The notes below the pieces were generated by a model. The model was not told the DNA's origin. It did no database searches and saw only the letters and a program-made list of their open reading frames with translations. From Dechloromonas agitata is5 (GTDB lineage Bacteria; Pseudomonadota; Gammaproteobacteria; Burkholderiales; Rhodocyclaceae), in the NCBI RefSeq assembly GCF_000519045.1, contig NZ_KI912532.1, positions 2,232,001-2,296,000 of the forward strand: a stretch of DNA of 64,000 nucleotides, in the 5' to 3' direction. Of the stretch, positions 41,843 to 51,100 are shown one piece after another. The stretch's first letter is position 1, and each line of letters opens with the position of its first letter. The position numbers were made by a program, and so were the translations under genes.

Positions 41843-44242
41843 TTGAACAAGCTGATCGTGAAGAAAGCTGCCGTGCTGGGCGCTGGTGTGATGGGGGCGC
41901 AGATTGCGGCTCATCTCGCCAACGCCAATGTGCCGGTCGTGTTGTTCGATTTGCCGGCCAAGGAAGGTGACAAGAACGGCATCGTGAAGAAGGCCCTCGA
42001 TGGCCTGAAGAAGCTGGAACCGGCGCCGCTGGCCAGCAAGTCCAAACTGAAGTTCATTGATGCCGCCAACTACGACGAGCATCTGCCGCTGCTCGCCGAG
42101 TGCGATCTCGTCATCGAGGCCATCGCCGAGCGTATGGACTGGAAGAACGATCTGTACGCCAAGATCGCGCCGCATATCGGCGCCAACGCCATCGTCGCCT
42201 CCAACACTTCCGGCCTGTCGATGAACGCGCTGGCCCAGGGGTTGCCGGAGTCGATCCGGCCGCGCTTCTGCGGCATCCATTTCTTCAACCCGCCGCGCTA
42301 CATGCATCTGGTCGAGATCATCGGTACCCAGACGACCGATGGCAGCACGCTGGATGCGCTGGAAACCTGGCTGACCTCGCGCCTCGGCAAGGGCGTCATC
42401 CGCGCCCTCGATACGCCGAACTTCGTCGCCAACCGCATCGGTGTCTTCTCCATTCTCGCTGTCATGCACCACACCCAGGCCTTCGGCCTCGGTTTTGACG
42501 AAGTCGACGCGCTGACCGGCCCGAAGATCGGTCGCCCGAAGAGCGCCACGTATCGCACGGCCGATGTGGTCGGCCTCGATACCCTGGCGCACGTCGTCAA
42601 GACCATGCAGGACACCCTGCCCAACGACCCGTGGCACGCCCATTTCACCACCCCGGCCTGGCTCAAGCTGCTGATCGAGAAGGGCGCCCTTGGCCAGAAG
42701 ACCCGTTGCGGCATCTTCCGCAAGCAGGGCAAGGAAATCCAGGTGCTTGACCTGGCGGCGCAGGATTACCGCAAGTCGGCCGGCGAGATCGCAGAGGAAG
42801 TCGCTGCCATCCTGAAAATCAAGAGTCCGGCCGAGAAATTCGCCGCGCTGCGTGCTTCCAGCCACCCGCAAGCGCAATTCCTGTGGGCCATTTTCCGCGA
42901 CATCTTCCATTACGCCGCCGTACAGCTGGAAAGCGTTGCCGACAATGCCCGCGATCTCGATCTCGCCATGCGCTGGGGCTTCGGCTGGGCGCAAGGTCCG
43001 TTCGAAACCTGGCAGGCTGCCGGCTGGAGCGACATCGCCCAAGCCGTCGCCGCCGACATCGCCGCCGGCAAGACCATGGCCAGCGTGCCGCTACCGGCCT
43101 GGGCGCTGGAAGCCGGCCGTACCGGCGTGCATGCCGCGGAGGGTTCCTACTCGGCCAGCAAGAACGCCTATGTGCCGCGCTCGTCGCTGCCGGTCTATCA
43201 GCGCCAGCTCTTCCCCGAGCGCGTGCTGGGCGAAGTGGCCGCCACTCCGGAAAAATCCGGCGAAACGCTGTACGAGAACGAGGGCGTCCGCCTGTGGCGC
43301 TTGCCGTCGCTCGACGCCGGTATCGGCATCCTGTCGGTCAAGTCCAAGATGCACACCATCGGCAACGAGGTACTGGATGGCGTGATCGCTGCCGTCAAGC
43401 AGGCCGAAGGCACGCTGGATGGCGTGGTGGTCTGGCACGAAGCGCCGTTTGCCGTCGGTGCCAACCTGCAGCAGGTCGGTGAAGCCTGTGCCGCCGGCCA
43501 GTTCGACATCCTGGAAGCGACGGTCGAGAAGTTCCAGCGCGCTTCGCAAACATTGAAATACGCCCAAGTACCGGTCGTCGCGGCCGTGCAGGGCATGGCC
43601 CTGGGCGGTGGGTGCGAATTCGTCATGCATGCCGGCAAGCGTGTCATGGCGCTGGAAAGCTACATTGGCCTGGTCGAGGCCGGTGTCGGCCTGATTCCGG
43701 CCGGTGGCGGTTGCAAGGAGTTCGCCGTGCGTGCTGCGGAGTGGGCTGCCCAGTCGGCGACACCGGGCGAGGTGTTCAATTTCCTGCAACCGGTGTTCCA
43801 GACCATTGCCATGGCCAAGGTTGCCAAGAGCGCAGTCGAGGCCATCGACATGGGTTTCGCCAAGCCGTCCGACACCATCCTGTTCAACGCCAACGAACTG
43901 CTCTGGGTCGCCATCAAGGAAGCGCGGGCCATGGCTGACGCCGGCTATGCCCCGCCGCCGATGGCGCGCGGCGTGATCGTCGCCGGCAAGAACGGCATCG
44001 CCACGCTGGAGATGATGCTGGTGAACATGAAGGAGGGCGGCATGATCTCGGCACACGACTACGTGGTCGCCCGCTCGGCGGCCGTCGCCCTGTGCGGTGG
44101 CGAGGTCGAGACTGGCAGCGTGGTGGATGAGGAATGGCTGATCACCGTCGAACGCCGCCTGTTCGTCGAACTGCTGAAGAACCCGCTGACCCAGACCCGC
44201 ATCAAGCACATGCTGGAAACCGGCAAGCCGCTGCGCAATTAA
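41843..44242 (+). CDS. 3-Hydroxyacyl-CoA dehydrogenase / enoyl-CoA hydratase, FadN-type
   Basis: 799 residues with the dehydrogenase half first: NAD motif AAVLGAGVMGAQIAAHLAN (residues 9-27), ASNTSGLSMNALAQGLP, GIHFFNPPRYMHLVEII, then two helical dehydrogenase domains, and the crotonase domain at the C-terminal end (about 480-790, VVAAVQGMALGGGCEFVMHA and ESYIGLVEAGVGLIPAGGG). This order is the reverse of FadB and matches the FadN group. It is the first gene of the operon ending with the acyl-CoA dehydrogenase at 51017, driven by the promoter at 41758-41785 under a PsrA-like site. Confidence 0.93.
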   Translation: MNKLIVKKAAVLGAGVMGAQIAAHLANANVPVVLFDLPAKEGDKNGIVKKALDGLKKLEPAPLASKSKLKFIDAANYDEHLPLLAECDLVIEAIAERMDWKNDLYAKIAPHIGANAIVASNTSGLSMNALAQGLPESIRPRFCGIHFFNPPRYMHLVEIIGTQTTDGSTLDALETWLTSRLGKGVIRALDTPNFVANRIGVFSILAVMHHTQAFGLGFDEVDALTGPKIGRPKSATYRTADVVGLDTLAHVVKTMQDTLPNDPWHAHFTTPAWLKLLIEKGALGQKTRCGIFRKQGKEIQVLDLAAQDYRKSAGEIAEEVAAILKIKSPAEKFAALRASSHPQAQFLWAIFRDIFHYAAVQLESVADNARDLDLAMRWGFGWAQGPFETWQAAGWSDIAQAVAADIAAGKTMASVPLPAWALEAGRTGVHAAEGSYSASKNAYVPRSSLPVYQRQLFPERVLGEVAATPEKSGETLYENEGVRLWRLPSLDAGIGILSVKSKMHTIGNEVLDGVIAAVKQAEGTLDGVVVWHEAPFAVGANLQQVGEACAAGQFDILEATVEKFQRASQTLKYAQVPVVAAVQGMALGGGCEFVMHAGKRVMALESYIGLVEAGVGLIPAGGGCKEFAVRAAEWAAQSATPGEVFNFLQPVFQTIAMAKVAKSAVEAIDMGFAKPSDTILFNANELLWVAIKEARAMADAGYAPPPMARGVIVAGKNGIATLEMMLVNMKEGGMISAHDYVVARSAAVALCGGEVETGSVVDEEWLITVERRLFVELLKNPLTQTRIKHMLETGKPLRN

Positions 44243-44264
44243 TCGGGTCAAGGAGACAACACAA

Positions 44265-45461
44265 ATGAGCAAACAGATTCAAGAAGCCTACATCGTCGCC
44301 GCCACCCGCCTGCCGGTGGCCAAGAAGGGCGGGATGTTCCGCAACGTTCGCCCGGACGACATGCTGGCCCACGCCATCAAGTCGGTTGTCGCCCAGGTGC
44401 CGGGTATCGACCCGGCGCGCATCGGCGACGTGATCGTCGGCTGCGCCATGCCGGAAGCCGAGCAGGGCATGAACGTCGCCCGCATCGGCGCCCTGCTGGC
44501 TGGTCTGCCGATTACCGTGCCGGGTATCACCATCAACCGCTTCTGCTCCTCCGGCCTGCAGGCCGTGGCGGATGCGGCCAACCAGATCCGTCTCGGCCTG
44601 GCCGACGTGATGATCGCCGCCGGTACCGAGTCGATGACCATCATGCCGCAGATCATGGGCAACAAGATGGCCATGAACCCGGCCATCTTCACCGATGAAA
44701 ATATCGGCATCGCCTACGGCATGGGCCTGACCGCCGAGAAGGTCGCCAACCAGTGGCAGATCAGCCGCGAGGAGCAGGATGCCTTCGCGCTGGCCTCCAA
44801 CCAGAAGGCCTGCGCCGCCATTGCGGCCGGTCATTTCAAGGCGGAAACCTCGCCCTACCTGATCCGCGAAAGCCTGCCCGACCTGAAGACCGGCCAGATC
44901 AAGGTGCGCGAGCGCACCGTCGAGTTCGACGAAGGCCCGCGTCCGGATGCCTCGCTGGAAAAGCTGGGCAAGCTGCGCCCGGTCTTCCATGCCCGCGGTT
45001 CAGTGACTGCTGGCAACTCCTCGCAGATGTCGGACGGTGCTGCCGCCGTCATGTTGGTCTCGGAAAAGGTGCTCAAGGAACACAACCTGACGCCGCTCGC
45101 CCGTTTCGCCAGCTTCGCCGTCGGCGGGGTGGCGCCGGAGATCATGGGCATCGGCCCGATCGCTGCGATCCCCAAGGCGCTGGCCCAGGCCGGCATCCGC
45201 CAGGAAGACCTGGACTGGATCGAACTGAACGAAGCCTTCGCTGCCCAGTCGCTCGCCGTGGTCAAGGAACTCGGCCTCGACCCGAGCAAGATCAACCCGC
45301 TCGGCGGCGCCATTGCCCTCGGCCACCCGCTCGGCGCGACCGGTGCCATCCGCACGGCGACCATCGTGCATGGCCTGCAGCGCACCGGCGGTAAGTACGG
45401 CATGGTCTCGATGTGCATCGGTACCGGCATGGGTGCCGCCGGCATCTTCGAGCGTGTCTGA
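44265..45461 (+). CDS. fadA: Acetyl-CoA C-acyltransferase (FadA-type thiolase)
   Basis: 398 residues, biosynthetic/degradative thiolase fold. Nucleophile Cys94 in NRFCSSGLQA, the His in GGAIALGHPLGATGAIR and Cys384 in MCIGTGMGAAGIFERV. It follows the FadN-type gene after 22 nt with an AAGGAG ribosome site, the standard pairing of a bifunctional enzyme with its thiolase. It cleaves 3-ketoacyl-CoA to acetyl-CoA and a shortened acyl-CoA. Confidence 0.95.
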   Translation: MSKQIQEAYIVAATRLPVAKKGGMFRNVRPDDMLAHAIKSVVAQVPGIDPARIGDVIVGCAMPEAEQGMNVARIGALLAGLPITVPGITINRFCSSGLQAVADAANQIRLGLADVMIAAGTESMTIMPQIMGNKMAMNPAIFTDENIGIAYGMGLTAEKVANQWQISREEQDAFALASNQKACAAIAAGHFKAETSPYLIRESLPDLKTGQIKVRERTVEFDEGPRPDASLEKLGKLRPVFHARGSVTAGNSSQMSDGAAAVMLVSEKVLKEHNLTPLARFASFAVGGVAPEIMGIGPIAAIPKALAQAGIRQEDLDWIELNEAFAAQSLAVVKELGLDPSKINPLGGAIALGHPLGATGAIRTATIVHGLQRTGGKYGMVSMCIGTGMGAAGIFERV

Positions 45462-45473
45462 CGGAGCGCGCGG

Positions 45474-45986
45474 GTGAAGCCTGCCTGGCTCGCCAAGCTG
45501 CCTCGCCCCTGGGGGGCGCGACTGGTGCGGATGGGGTTCAATCTCCATCCCGCCTTTCGCAGCACCGGCGGGCGCGTCGTCCATGTCGCGCCCGACCTGT
45601 GCCACATTCGCGTCCGCCTGCCGCTGACCTGGAAGACGAAGAACATCGTCGGCTCGCTCTACGGCGGCTCGCTGTTCGCCATCACCGACGGTGCGCACCC
45701 CGCCATGCTGATGGCGGCGCTCGGCGAGGACTACATCATCTGGGACAAGGCAGCCAGCATCCGTTACCGCAAACCGGGCTACAGCACGCTGTACGCCGAT
45801 TTTCGGGTGACGCCCGAGGAGATGGCGGGCATTCGGGGCGCGCTGGCCAGGCAGCATGAAGTGGACTGGACTTTCCAGATCGACATCAAGGACGCCGACG
45901 GTGTCATTCATACCGTGGTTGAGCGTACCGTTTATATCGCTGAAAAAAACTACTACCGTCTGAAAAGCGGAGGAGACAATACATGA
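45474..45986 (+). CDS. DUF4442 hotdog-fold protein, probable thioesterase-like
   Basis: 170 residues resembling the DUF4442 hotdog family: VRLPLTWKTKNIVGSLYGGSLFAITDGAHPAMLMAALGEDYIIWDKAASIRYRKPGYSTLYADFRV. The hotdog fold is shared with acyl-CoA thioesterases, but no classical catalytic Asp/Glu pattern can be claimed, so it may bind acyl-CoA or acyl-ACP rather than hydrolyse it. The GTG start has GGAG upstream, and its end overlaps the next gene by 4 nt. Placement between fadA and fadD ties it to fatty-acid degradation. Confidence 0.82.
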   Translation: MKPAWLAKLPRPWGARLVRMGFNLHPAFRSTGGRVVHVAPDLCHIRVRLPLTWKTKNIVGSLYGGSLFAITDGAHPAMLMAALGEDYIIWDKAASIRYRKPGYSTLYADFRVTPEEMAGIRGALARQHEVDWTFQIDIKDADGVIHTVVERTVYIAEKNYYRLKSGGDNT

Positions 45987-46558
45987 TTACTTCGACGAGC
46001 GTTCGGCGTGCTGCGCTGATCGCCGCCCTGATGGCGGTTCCCGGCCTGCATGCGGCCGAAGTGGCCGGTGTCCGGGTGGCCGACAGCGTCAAGGTCGGCA
46101 ACAACGAACTGGTGCTCAACGGCGCCGGCCTGCGCAGCAAGCTGTTCATCAAGGTCTATGTCGGCGCGCTGTATGTCGGCCAGAAGGCGGCGACGCCGGC
46201 GGCCATCTACGACAGTGCCACGCCGCGTCGCATGGTGCTCCGCCTGCTGCGCGACCTCGATGCCGATTCCCTGCACTCCGCTCTCGATGAGGGCTTGCGC
46301 AACAACCATACGCCCGCCGAGTTGTCTGAGATGCAAGCCCAGGCCGAACAACTGGCTGGCATCATGAAGGCGATCGGCAAGGTGCGTGAAGGCGATACGA
46401 TCAGCATCGACTTCTCCAGCGAGGGCGTTGTTGTCAGCCAGAATGGAGAGGTGCGCGGCAAGGTGGCCGGAGCCGGGTTTGCCAAGGCCCTGCTCAAGGT
46501 CTGGCTGGGCGAGAAACCGGCCGATGCGTCACTGAAGAAGGCGCTGCTCGGCAGCTAG
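45983..46558 (+). CDS. Exported chalcone-isomerase-like protein
   Basis: 191 residues with a signal peptide (AALIAALMAVPGLHA). The mature part matches the bacterial chalcone-isomerase-like family: VADSVKVGNNELVLNGAGLRSKLFIKVYVGALYV near the start and GDTISIDFSSEGVVVSQNGE in the middle. Relatives of this fold in plants bind fatty acids rather than isomerise chalcones; bacterial periplasmic members are of unknown function. The translational overlap (ATGA) with the DUF4442 gene and its position before fadD suggest a fatty-acid-binding role in the periplasm, by inference. Confidence 0.85.
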   Translation: MITSTSVRRAALIAALMAVPGLHAAEVAGVRVADSVKVGNNELVLNGAGLRSKLFIKVYVGALYVGQKAATPAAIYDSATPRRMVLRLLRDLDADSLHSALDEGLRNNHTPAELSEMQAQAEQLAGIMKAIGKVREGDTISIDFSSEGVVVSQNGEVRGKVAGAGFAKALLKVWLGEKPADASLKKALLGS

Positions 46559-46585
46559 GGCAGGCAACGAAGGAGGAGACAAAAA

Positions 46586-48247
46586 ATGGAAAAGATCTGG
46601 CTGCAAAGTTATCCCAAGGGTGTCCCGGCAGAAATCGATATCGACCACATCCCGTCGCTGGTCGCCCTGTTCGACAAGGCCTGCAAGACCTTCGCCGACA
46701 AGGTGGCCTATATCAGCATGGGGCGCGAGATTACCTATCGCCAGCTCGATGCCGAGGCGAGCGAGTTTGCCGGTTGGCTTCAGGCGAAGGGTTTGAAGAA
46801 GGGCGACCGCGTCGCGCTGATGATGCCCAACATCCTGCAATATCCGGTTGCCCTGTTCGGCACCCTGCGCGCCGGATGTGTCGTGGTCAATTGCAACCCG
46901 CTCTATACGCCGCGCGAACTGGAGCACCAGCTGAAGGATTCCGGCGCGACGGCCATCGTCATCGTCGAGAACTTCGCCCATACGCTGCAGCAGGTCATTG
47001 CGCATACGGCGATCAAGCATGTGATCGTGACCTCGATGGGCGAGAGGCTGGGTGGCTTGAAGGGGGCGATCGTCAATTTCGTCGTCCGCCGGGTCAAGAA
47101 AATGGTGCCGGCCTGGCACCTGGCCGGTTCCATCAGCTTCAAGACGGCCCTGGCCCAGGGACGCAAGCAGGGCTTCAAGCCGGTGCCGCTGGAACAGGGC
47201 GACCTGGCCTTCCTGCAATACACCGGCGGCACGACCGGCGTTTCGAAGGGGGCCATGCTCACCCACGCCAACATCGCCTCCAACGTGACCCAGGCCTACA
47301 ACTGGATCAAGCCGGTGGTGCGCGAGGGCGAGGAGATGATCATCACCGCCTTGCCGCTCTATCACATTTTCGCGCTGACCGCGAACTGCCTGACTTTCCT
47401 GATGATCGGCGCGCGCAACCTGCTGATCGCCAATCCGCGCGACATCCCGGGTTTCGTCAAGGAGTGGCGCAAGTATCCGGTAACCGTGGTGACCGGTGTG
47501 AACACGCTGTTCAATGCCCTGCTCAACAATGCGGAATTCGGCAAGCTCGATTTTTCGACCATGCGCGTCACGCTCGGCGGTGGCATGGCCGTCCAGGGGC
47601 CGGTTGCCGAGCGTTGGCGCAAGGTGACCGGCGTACCGCTGCTGCAGGCCTATGGCCTGACCGAAACCTCACCGGCGGCGACGATCAACCCGCTCGACAT
47701 GCATGAGTTCAACGGCGCCATCGGCCTGCCGATATCCTCGACCGATGTCTCGATCCGCGATGACTACGGTGCCGAGGTGCCGCAGGGACAGGTCGGCGAA
47801 ATCTGCATCAAGGGGCCGCAGGTCATGAAGGGCTACTGGCAGCGGCCGGAAGAGACGGCCAACGTCTTCCATCCGGACGGTTTCCTGCGCACCGGCGACA
47901 TGGGCTATGTCGACAAGTTGGGCTTCGTTTTCCTGGTCGACCGCAAGAAGGACATGATCCTGGTCTCCGGTTTCAACGTCTATCCGAACGAAGTCGAGGA
48001 GGCTGTCGCCATGCATCCCGGGGTCAGCGACGTGGCGGCCATCGGTGTGCCGGACGAGCATTCCGGCGAGGCGGTGAAAATATTCGTCGTGCGCAAGGAT
48101 CCCGCGGTCAACGAGCAGATGCTGATCGCCCATTGCCGTAGCGTGCTGACCGGCTACAAGGTGCCGAAACATATCGAATTCCGTGACGACCTGCCGCGCA
48201 CCAACGTCGGCAAGATCCTCCGTCGCGCCCTCAAGGAAGGAGCATAA
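46586..48247 (+). CDS. fadD: Long-chain fatty acid-CoA ligase
   Basis: 553 residues of the AMP-forming ligase family. P-loop-like motif LQYTGGTTGVSKGAMLTH, the A5-type motif LLQAYGLTETSPAAT, FLRTGDMGYVDKLGFVFLVDRKKDMILVSGFNVYPNEVE and the C-terminal catalytic Lys region LPRTNVGKILRR. It activates fatty acids arriving through FadL to acyl-CoA, the probable ligand of PsrA. The start opens with EKIWLQSYPKGVPAEID, common in FadD proteins, and has AAGGAGGAG upstream. Confidence 0.95.
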   Translation: MEKIWLQSYPKGVPAEIDIDHIPSLVALFDKACKTFADKVAYISMGREITYRQLDAEASEFAGWLQAKGLKKGDRVALMMPNILQYPVALFGTLRAGCVVVNCNPLYTPRELEHQLKDSGATAIVIVENFAHTLQQVIAHTAIKHVIVTSMGERLGGLKGAIVNFVVRRVKKMVPAWHLAGSISFKTALAQGRKQGFKPVPLEQGDLAFLQYTGGTTGVSKGAMLTHANIASNVTQAYNWIKPVVREGEEMIITALPLYHIFALTANCLTFLMIGARNLLIANPRDIPGFVKEWRKYPVTVVTGVNTLFNALLNNAEFGKLDFSTMRVTLGGGMAVQGPVAERWRKVTGVPLLQAYGLTETSPAATINPLDMHEFNGAIGLPISSTDVSIRDDYGAEVPQGQVGEICIKGPQVMKGYWQRPEETANVFHPDGFLRTGDMGYVDKLGFVFLVDRKKDMILVSGFNVYPNEVEEAVAMHPGVSDVAAIGVPDEHSGEAVKIFVVRKDPAVNEQMLIAHCRSVLTGYKVPKHIEFRDDLPRTNVGKILRRALKEGA

Positions 48248-49195
48248 ATGGGCATTCCTGCCTCGCTGAACCAGAATCTCGCGCTGCCGGTCATCTGCGC
48301 GCCGATGTTCATCATTTCCAACCCGGATCTGGTCATCGCCCAGTGCAAGGGCGGTGTCATCGGCTCCTTCCCGGCCCTCAACGCCCGGCCGAAGGAACTG
48401 CTCGACGAATGGCTGACGCGCATCAAGAGCGAACTGGCGGCCGACCCGAATGCCGCGCCGTTCGCCGTCAATCAGATCATCCACCCGTCCAACGAACGAC
48501 TGGAACACGACATGGCGCTGTGCGTGAAGCACGAGGTGCCCTTGATCATCACCAGCCTGTCGGCGCCGACCCAGATCGTGCCGCATGTCCATGCCTACGG
48601 TGGCAAGGTCTTCCACGACGTGATCAGTGTGCGCCATGCCGAGAAGGCCCTGGAGGCCGGTGTCGATGGCTTGATCCTGGTTTGCGCCGGCGCCGGTGGC
48701 CATGCTGGCACCCTCAGCCCCTTCGCGCTGGTCGGCGAAATCCGCAAGTTCTACGATGGCCCGATCGCGCTGTCCGGTTCCATCACCAACGGCCAGGCCA
48801 TCCTGGCGGCGCAGGCCATGGGGGCGGATTTCGCCTACATCGGCACGCGCTTCATCGCCACCACCGAAGCCAATGCGGTCGAGGCCTACAAGCAGGCCAT
48901 CCTCGATTCATCGGCCAAGGACGTGGTCTACACGCCTTATTTCACCGGGGTGCATGGCAACTACCTGACCAAGAGCATCATCGCCGCCGGCCTCGATCCG
49001 GCCAACCTGCCGGAGCGTGACAAGTCGGCGATGAATTTTGGCGCCGCCACCGGTGCCAAGGCCTGGAAGGACATCTGGGGCGCCGGACAGGGCGTCGGCA
49101 CCATCGACGAGGTGCTGGAGGCCGGCGAACTGATCGCCCGCCTCCAGCAGGAATACCGCAGCGCCAAGACGGCGCTGTGCAACAACCCATTCTGA
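48248..49195 (+). CDS. NAD(P)H-dependent flavin oxidoreductase (nitronate monooxygenase family)
   Basis: 315 residues of the NMO/2-nitropropane dioxygenase FMN TIM-barrel family: LPVICAPMFIISNPDLVIAQCKGGVIGSFPALNARP, GGKVFHDVISVRHAEKALEAGVDGLILVCAGAGGHAGTLSPFAL, GSITNGQAILAAQAMGADFAYIGTRFIATTEA. The same family includes FabK enoyl reductases, so in this operon it may reduce unsaturated acyl-CoA or detoxify nitronates; neither can be decided. It starts directly at the fadD stop (GGAGCATAA then ATG), so translation is coupled. Confidence 0.88.
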   Translation: MGIPASLNQNLALPVICAPMFIISNPDLVIAQCKGGVIGSFPALNARPKELLDEWLTRIKSELAADPNAAPFAVNQIIHPSNERLEHDMALCVKHEVPLIITSLSAPTQIVPHVHAYGGKVFHDVISVRHAEKALEAGVDGLILVCAGAGGHAGTLSPFALVGEIRKFYDGPIALSGSITNGQAILAAQAMGADFAYIGTRFIATTEANAVEAYKQAILDSSAKDVVYTPYFTGVHGNYLTKSIIAAGLDPANLPERDKSAMNFGAATGAKAWKDIWGAGQGVGTIDEVLEAGELIARLQQEYRSAKTALCNNPF

Positions 49196-49220
49196 ATAAA
49201 CAACACAAGGAGACACAGCA

Positions 49221-51017
49221 ATGAGCGACTACCGCGCCCCGATCAAGGACATGCGCTTCGTGATGGATGAGATTGCCGGCTTCCAGCAACTCAGCCAGAT
49301 TCCGGCCTACGCCGAGGCGACCCCGGACATGGCCGATGCCATTCTCGACGAAGCCGCCAAATTCACCCGTGAAGTGCTCGCCCCGCTCAACCGCGTCGGC
49401 GACACCCAGGGCTGCACCTGGACGCCCGAGGGCGTGACCACGCCGGACGGCTGGAAGGAGGCCTACAACGCCTTCCGCGAAGCCGGCTGGAGCGGCATCA
49501 CACTGCCCACCGAATACGGTGGGCAGGGGCTGCCGAACACGCTCGGCATTGCCGTTCAGGAAATGGTCTGCTCGGCCAACCTCGGCTTCTCGCTTGGTCC
49601 CTTACTCACGTCGGGTGCGGTTGAGGCCTTGCTGACCTGCGCCAGCGACGAACTGAAGGCGACCTACCTGGAAAAGATGGTCACCGGCGAATGGACCGGC
49701 ACCATGAACCTGACCGAGCCGCAAGCCGGTTCCGACCTGGCCCTGATCCGCTCGCGCGCCGAGCCGCAGGCCGACGGCAGCTACAAGGTTTTCGGCCAGA
49801 AGATCTTCATCAGCTACGGCGACCACGACATGACCGACAACATCGTGCATCTCGTCCTCGCCCGCCTGCCGGACGCCCCGGCCGGGGTGAAGGGCATCTC
49901 GATGTTCCTGGTGCCCAAGTTCATGGTCAATGCCGACGGTTCGCTCGGCACCCGCAACGACGCCCATTGCGTGTCCATCGAGCACAAGGTCGGCATCCAC
50001 GCCAGCGCCACCTGCGTCATGGCCTACGGTGACAATGGAGGTGCCGTGGGCTACCTGCTCGGCGAGCCGAACCGCGGCCTCGAATACATGTTCATCATGA
50101 TGAACGCCGCCCGTCTTGGCGTCGGCGTGCAGGGCATCGCCCTTGGCGAACGCGCCTACCAGCGCGCCCTGGCCTATGCCAAGGATCGCAAGCAGGGGCG
50201 CGATGCGCTGACCGGCGAGGCGCTGGTCACCATCGACAAGCACCCCGACGTGCGCCGCATGCTGCTGTTGATGAGGTCGCGCGTTGAAGCCTGCCGCGCC
50301 ATGGCTTACTACACCGCCAGCCTGCTCGACCGCGTCCATGCCGGCGGCGCCGATGCCGAGCAGCAGAAGCGCGATCTCTACCTGGCCGAATTCATGATCC
50401 CGCTGGTCAAGGGCGGCGGTACCGAAATGGCCATCGACGTCACCTCGCTCGGTGTCCAGGTACATGGGGGCATGGGTTTCATCGAGGAAACCGGCGCTGC
50501 CCAGCACTGGCGCGATTCCCGCATCACCACCATCTACGAAGGCACCACCGGCATTCAGGCCAACGACCTGCTGTTCCGCAAGCTGATGCGTGACCAGGGG
50601 GCCACCGCCAAGGTCGTTTTCGGCGAGGTCTATGCCACCGCCAAGGCGCTCGGCGCTTCCGGCAAGCCGGAACTGATGGCGATGGGCCAGAAACTGGGCA
50701 ATGCCCTGAAAGCCTGGACAGGCGCCACCGAATGGCTGGCCGCCAATGCCCGCAGCAACCTGTCCGGTGTGCTGACCGCCGCCGTGCCTTACCTGCACCT
50801 GGCCGTCACCGTCACTGGCGGCTGGCTGATGGCCAAGTCGGCACTGGCTGCTGCTGCCCATCTCGACAAGGGCGAAGGTGACCTGCCGTTCTATCGCGGC
50901 AAGATCACCTCGGCCCGCTTCTACGCCGACCAGATGCTGCCGCAGGCGGCGTCTTACGCCGAGATCGTCATGGCCGGCGACAGCGGCCTGTCTGGTGAGC
51001 CTCTGTCACAGGAGTAA
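49221..51017 (+). CDS. Acyl-CoA dehydrogenase (FadE2/AcdA-type, long C-terminal domain)
   Basis: 598 residues. An N-terminal extension (YRAPIKDMRFVMDEIAGF) typical of this subgroup is followed by the core: GWSGITLPTEYGGQGLPNTLG, NLTEPQAGSDLALIRSRAEP, ISYGDHDMTDNIVHLVLARLPDAPAG, IEHKVGIHASATCVMAYG, QVHGGMGFIEETGAAQHWRDSRITTIYEGTTGIQANDL, then a C-terminal acyl-CoA dehydrogenase domain. It oxidises acyl-CoA to enoyl-CoA; chain length unknown. Ribosome site AAGGAG. Last gene of the second fad operon, closed by a strong palindromic terminator. Confidence 0.94.
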   Translation: MSDYRAPIKDMRFVMDEIAGFQQLSQIPAYAEATPDMADAILDEAAKFTREVLAPLNRVGDTQGCTWTPEGVTTPDGWKEAYNAFREAGWSGITLPTEYGGQGLPNTLGIAVQEMVCSANLGFSLGPLLTSGAVEALLTCASDELKATYLEKMVTGEWTGTMNLTEPQAGSDLALIRSRAEPQADGSYKVFGQKIFISYGDHDMTDNIVHLVLARLPDAPAGVKGISMFLVPKFMVNADGSLGTRNDAHCVSIEHKVGIHASATCVMAYGDNGGAVGYLLGEPNRGLEYMFIMMNAARLGVGVQGIALGERAYQRALAYAKDRKQGRDALTGEALVTIDKHPDVRRMLLLMRSRVEACRAMAYYTASLLDRVHAGGADAEQQKRDLYLAEFMIPLVKGGGTEMAIDVTSLGVQVHGGMGFIEETGAAQHWRDSRITTIYEGTTGIQANDLLFRKLMRDQGATAKVVFGEVYATAKALGASGKPELMAMGQKLGNALKAWTGATEWLAANARSNLSGVLTAAVPYLHLAVTVTGGWLMAKSALAAAAHLDKGEGDLPFYRGKITSARFYADQMLPQAASYAEIVMAGDSGLSGEPLSQE

Positions 51018-51051
51018 TCCTCGGCTGACGGGTCGTTCGGCCCCGAAATGC

Positions 51052-51081
51052 AAAAAGGAGAAGCCGCGGCTTCTCCTTTTT
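51052..51081. terminator. Bidirectional intrinsic terminator
   Basis: A 30-bp perfect palindrome whose arms run from AAAAAGGAGAAGC to GCTTCTCCTTTTT. It lies between the convergent acyl-CoA dehydrogenase and outer-membrane protein genes, with T runs on both strands. Confidence 0.93.
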
Positions 51082-51100
51082 CATGGGGGCGAGGAAAGGG

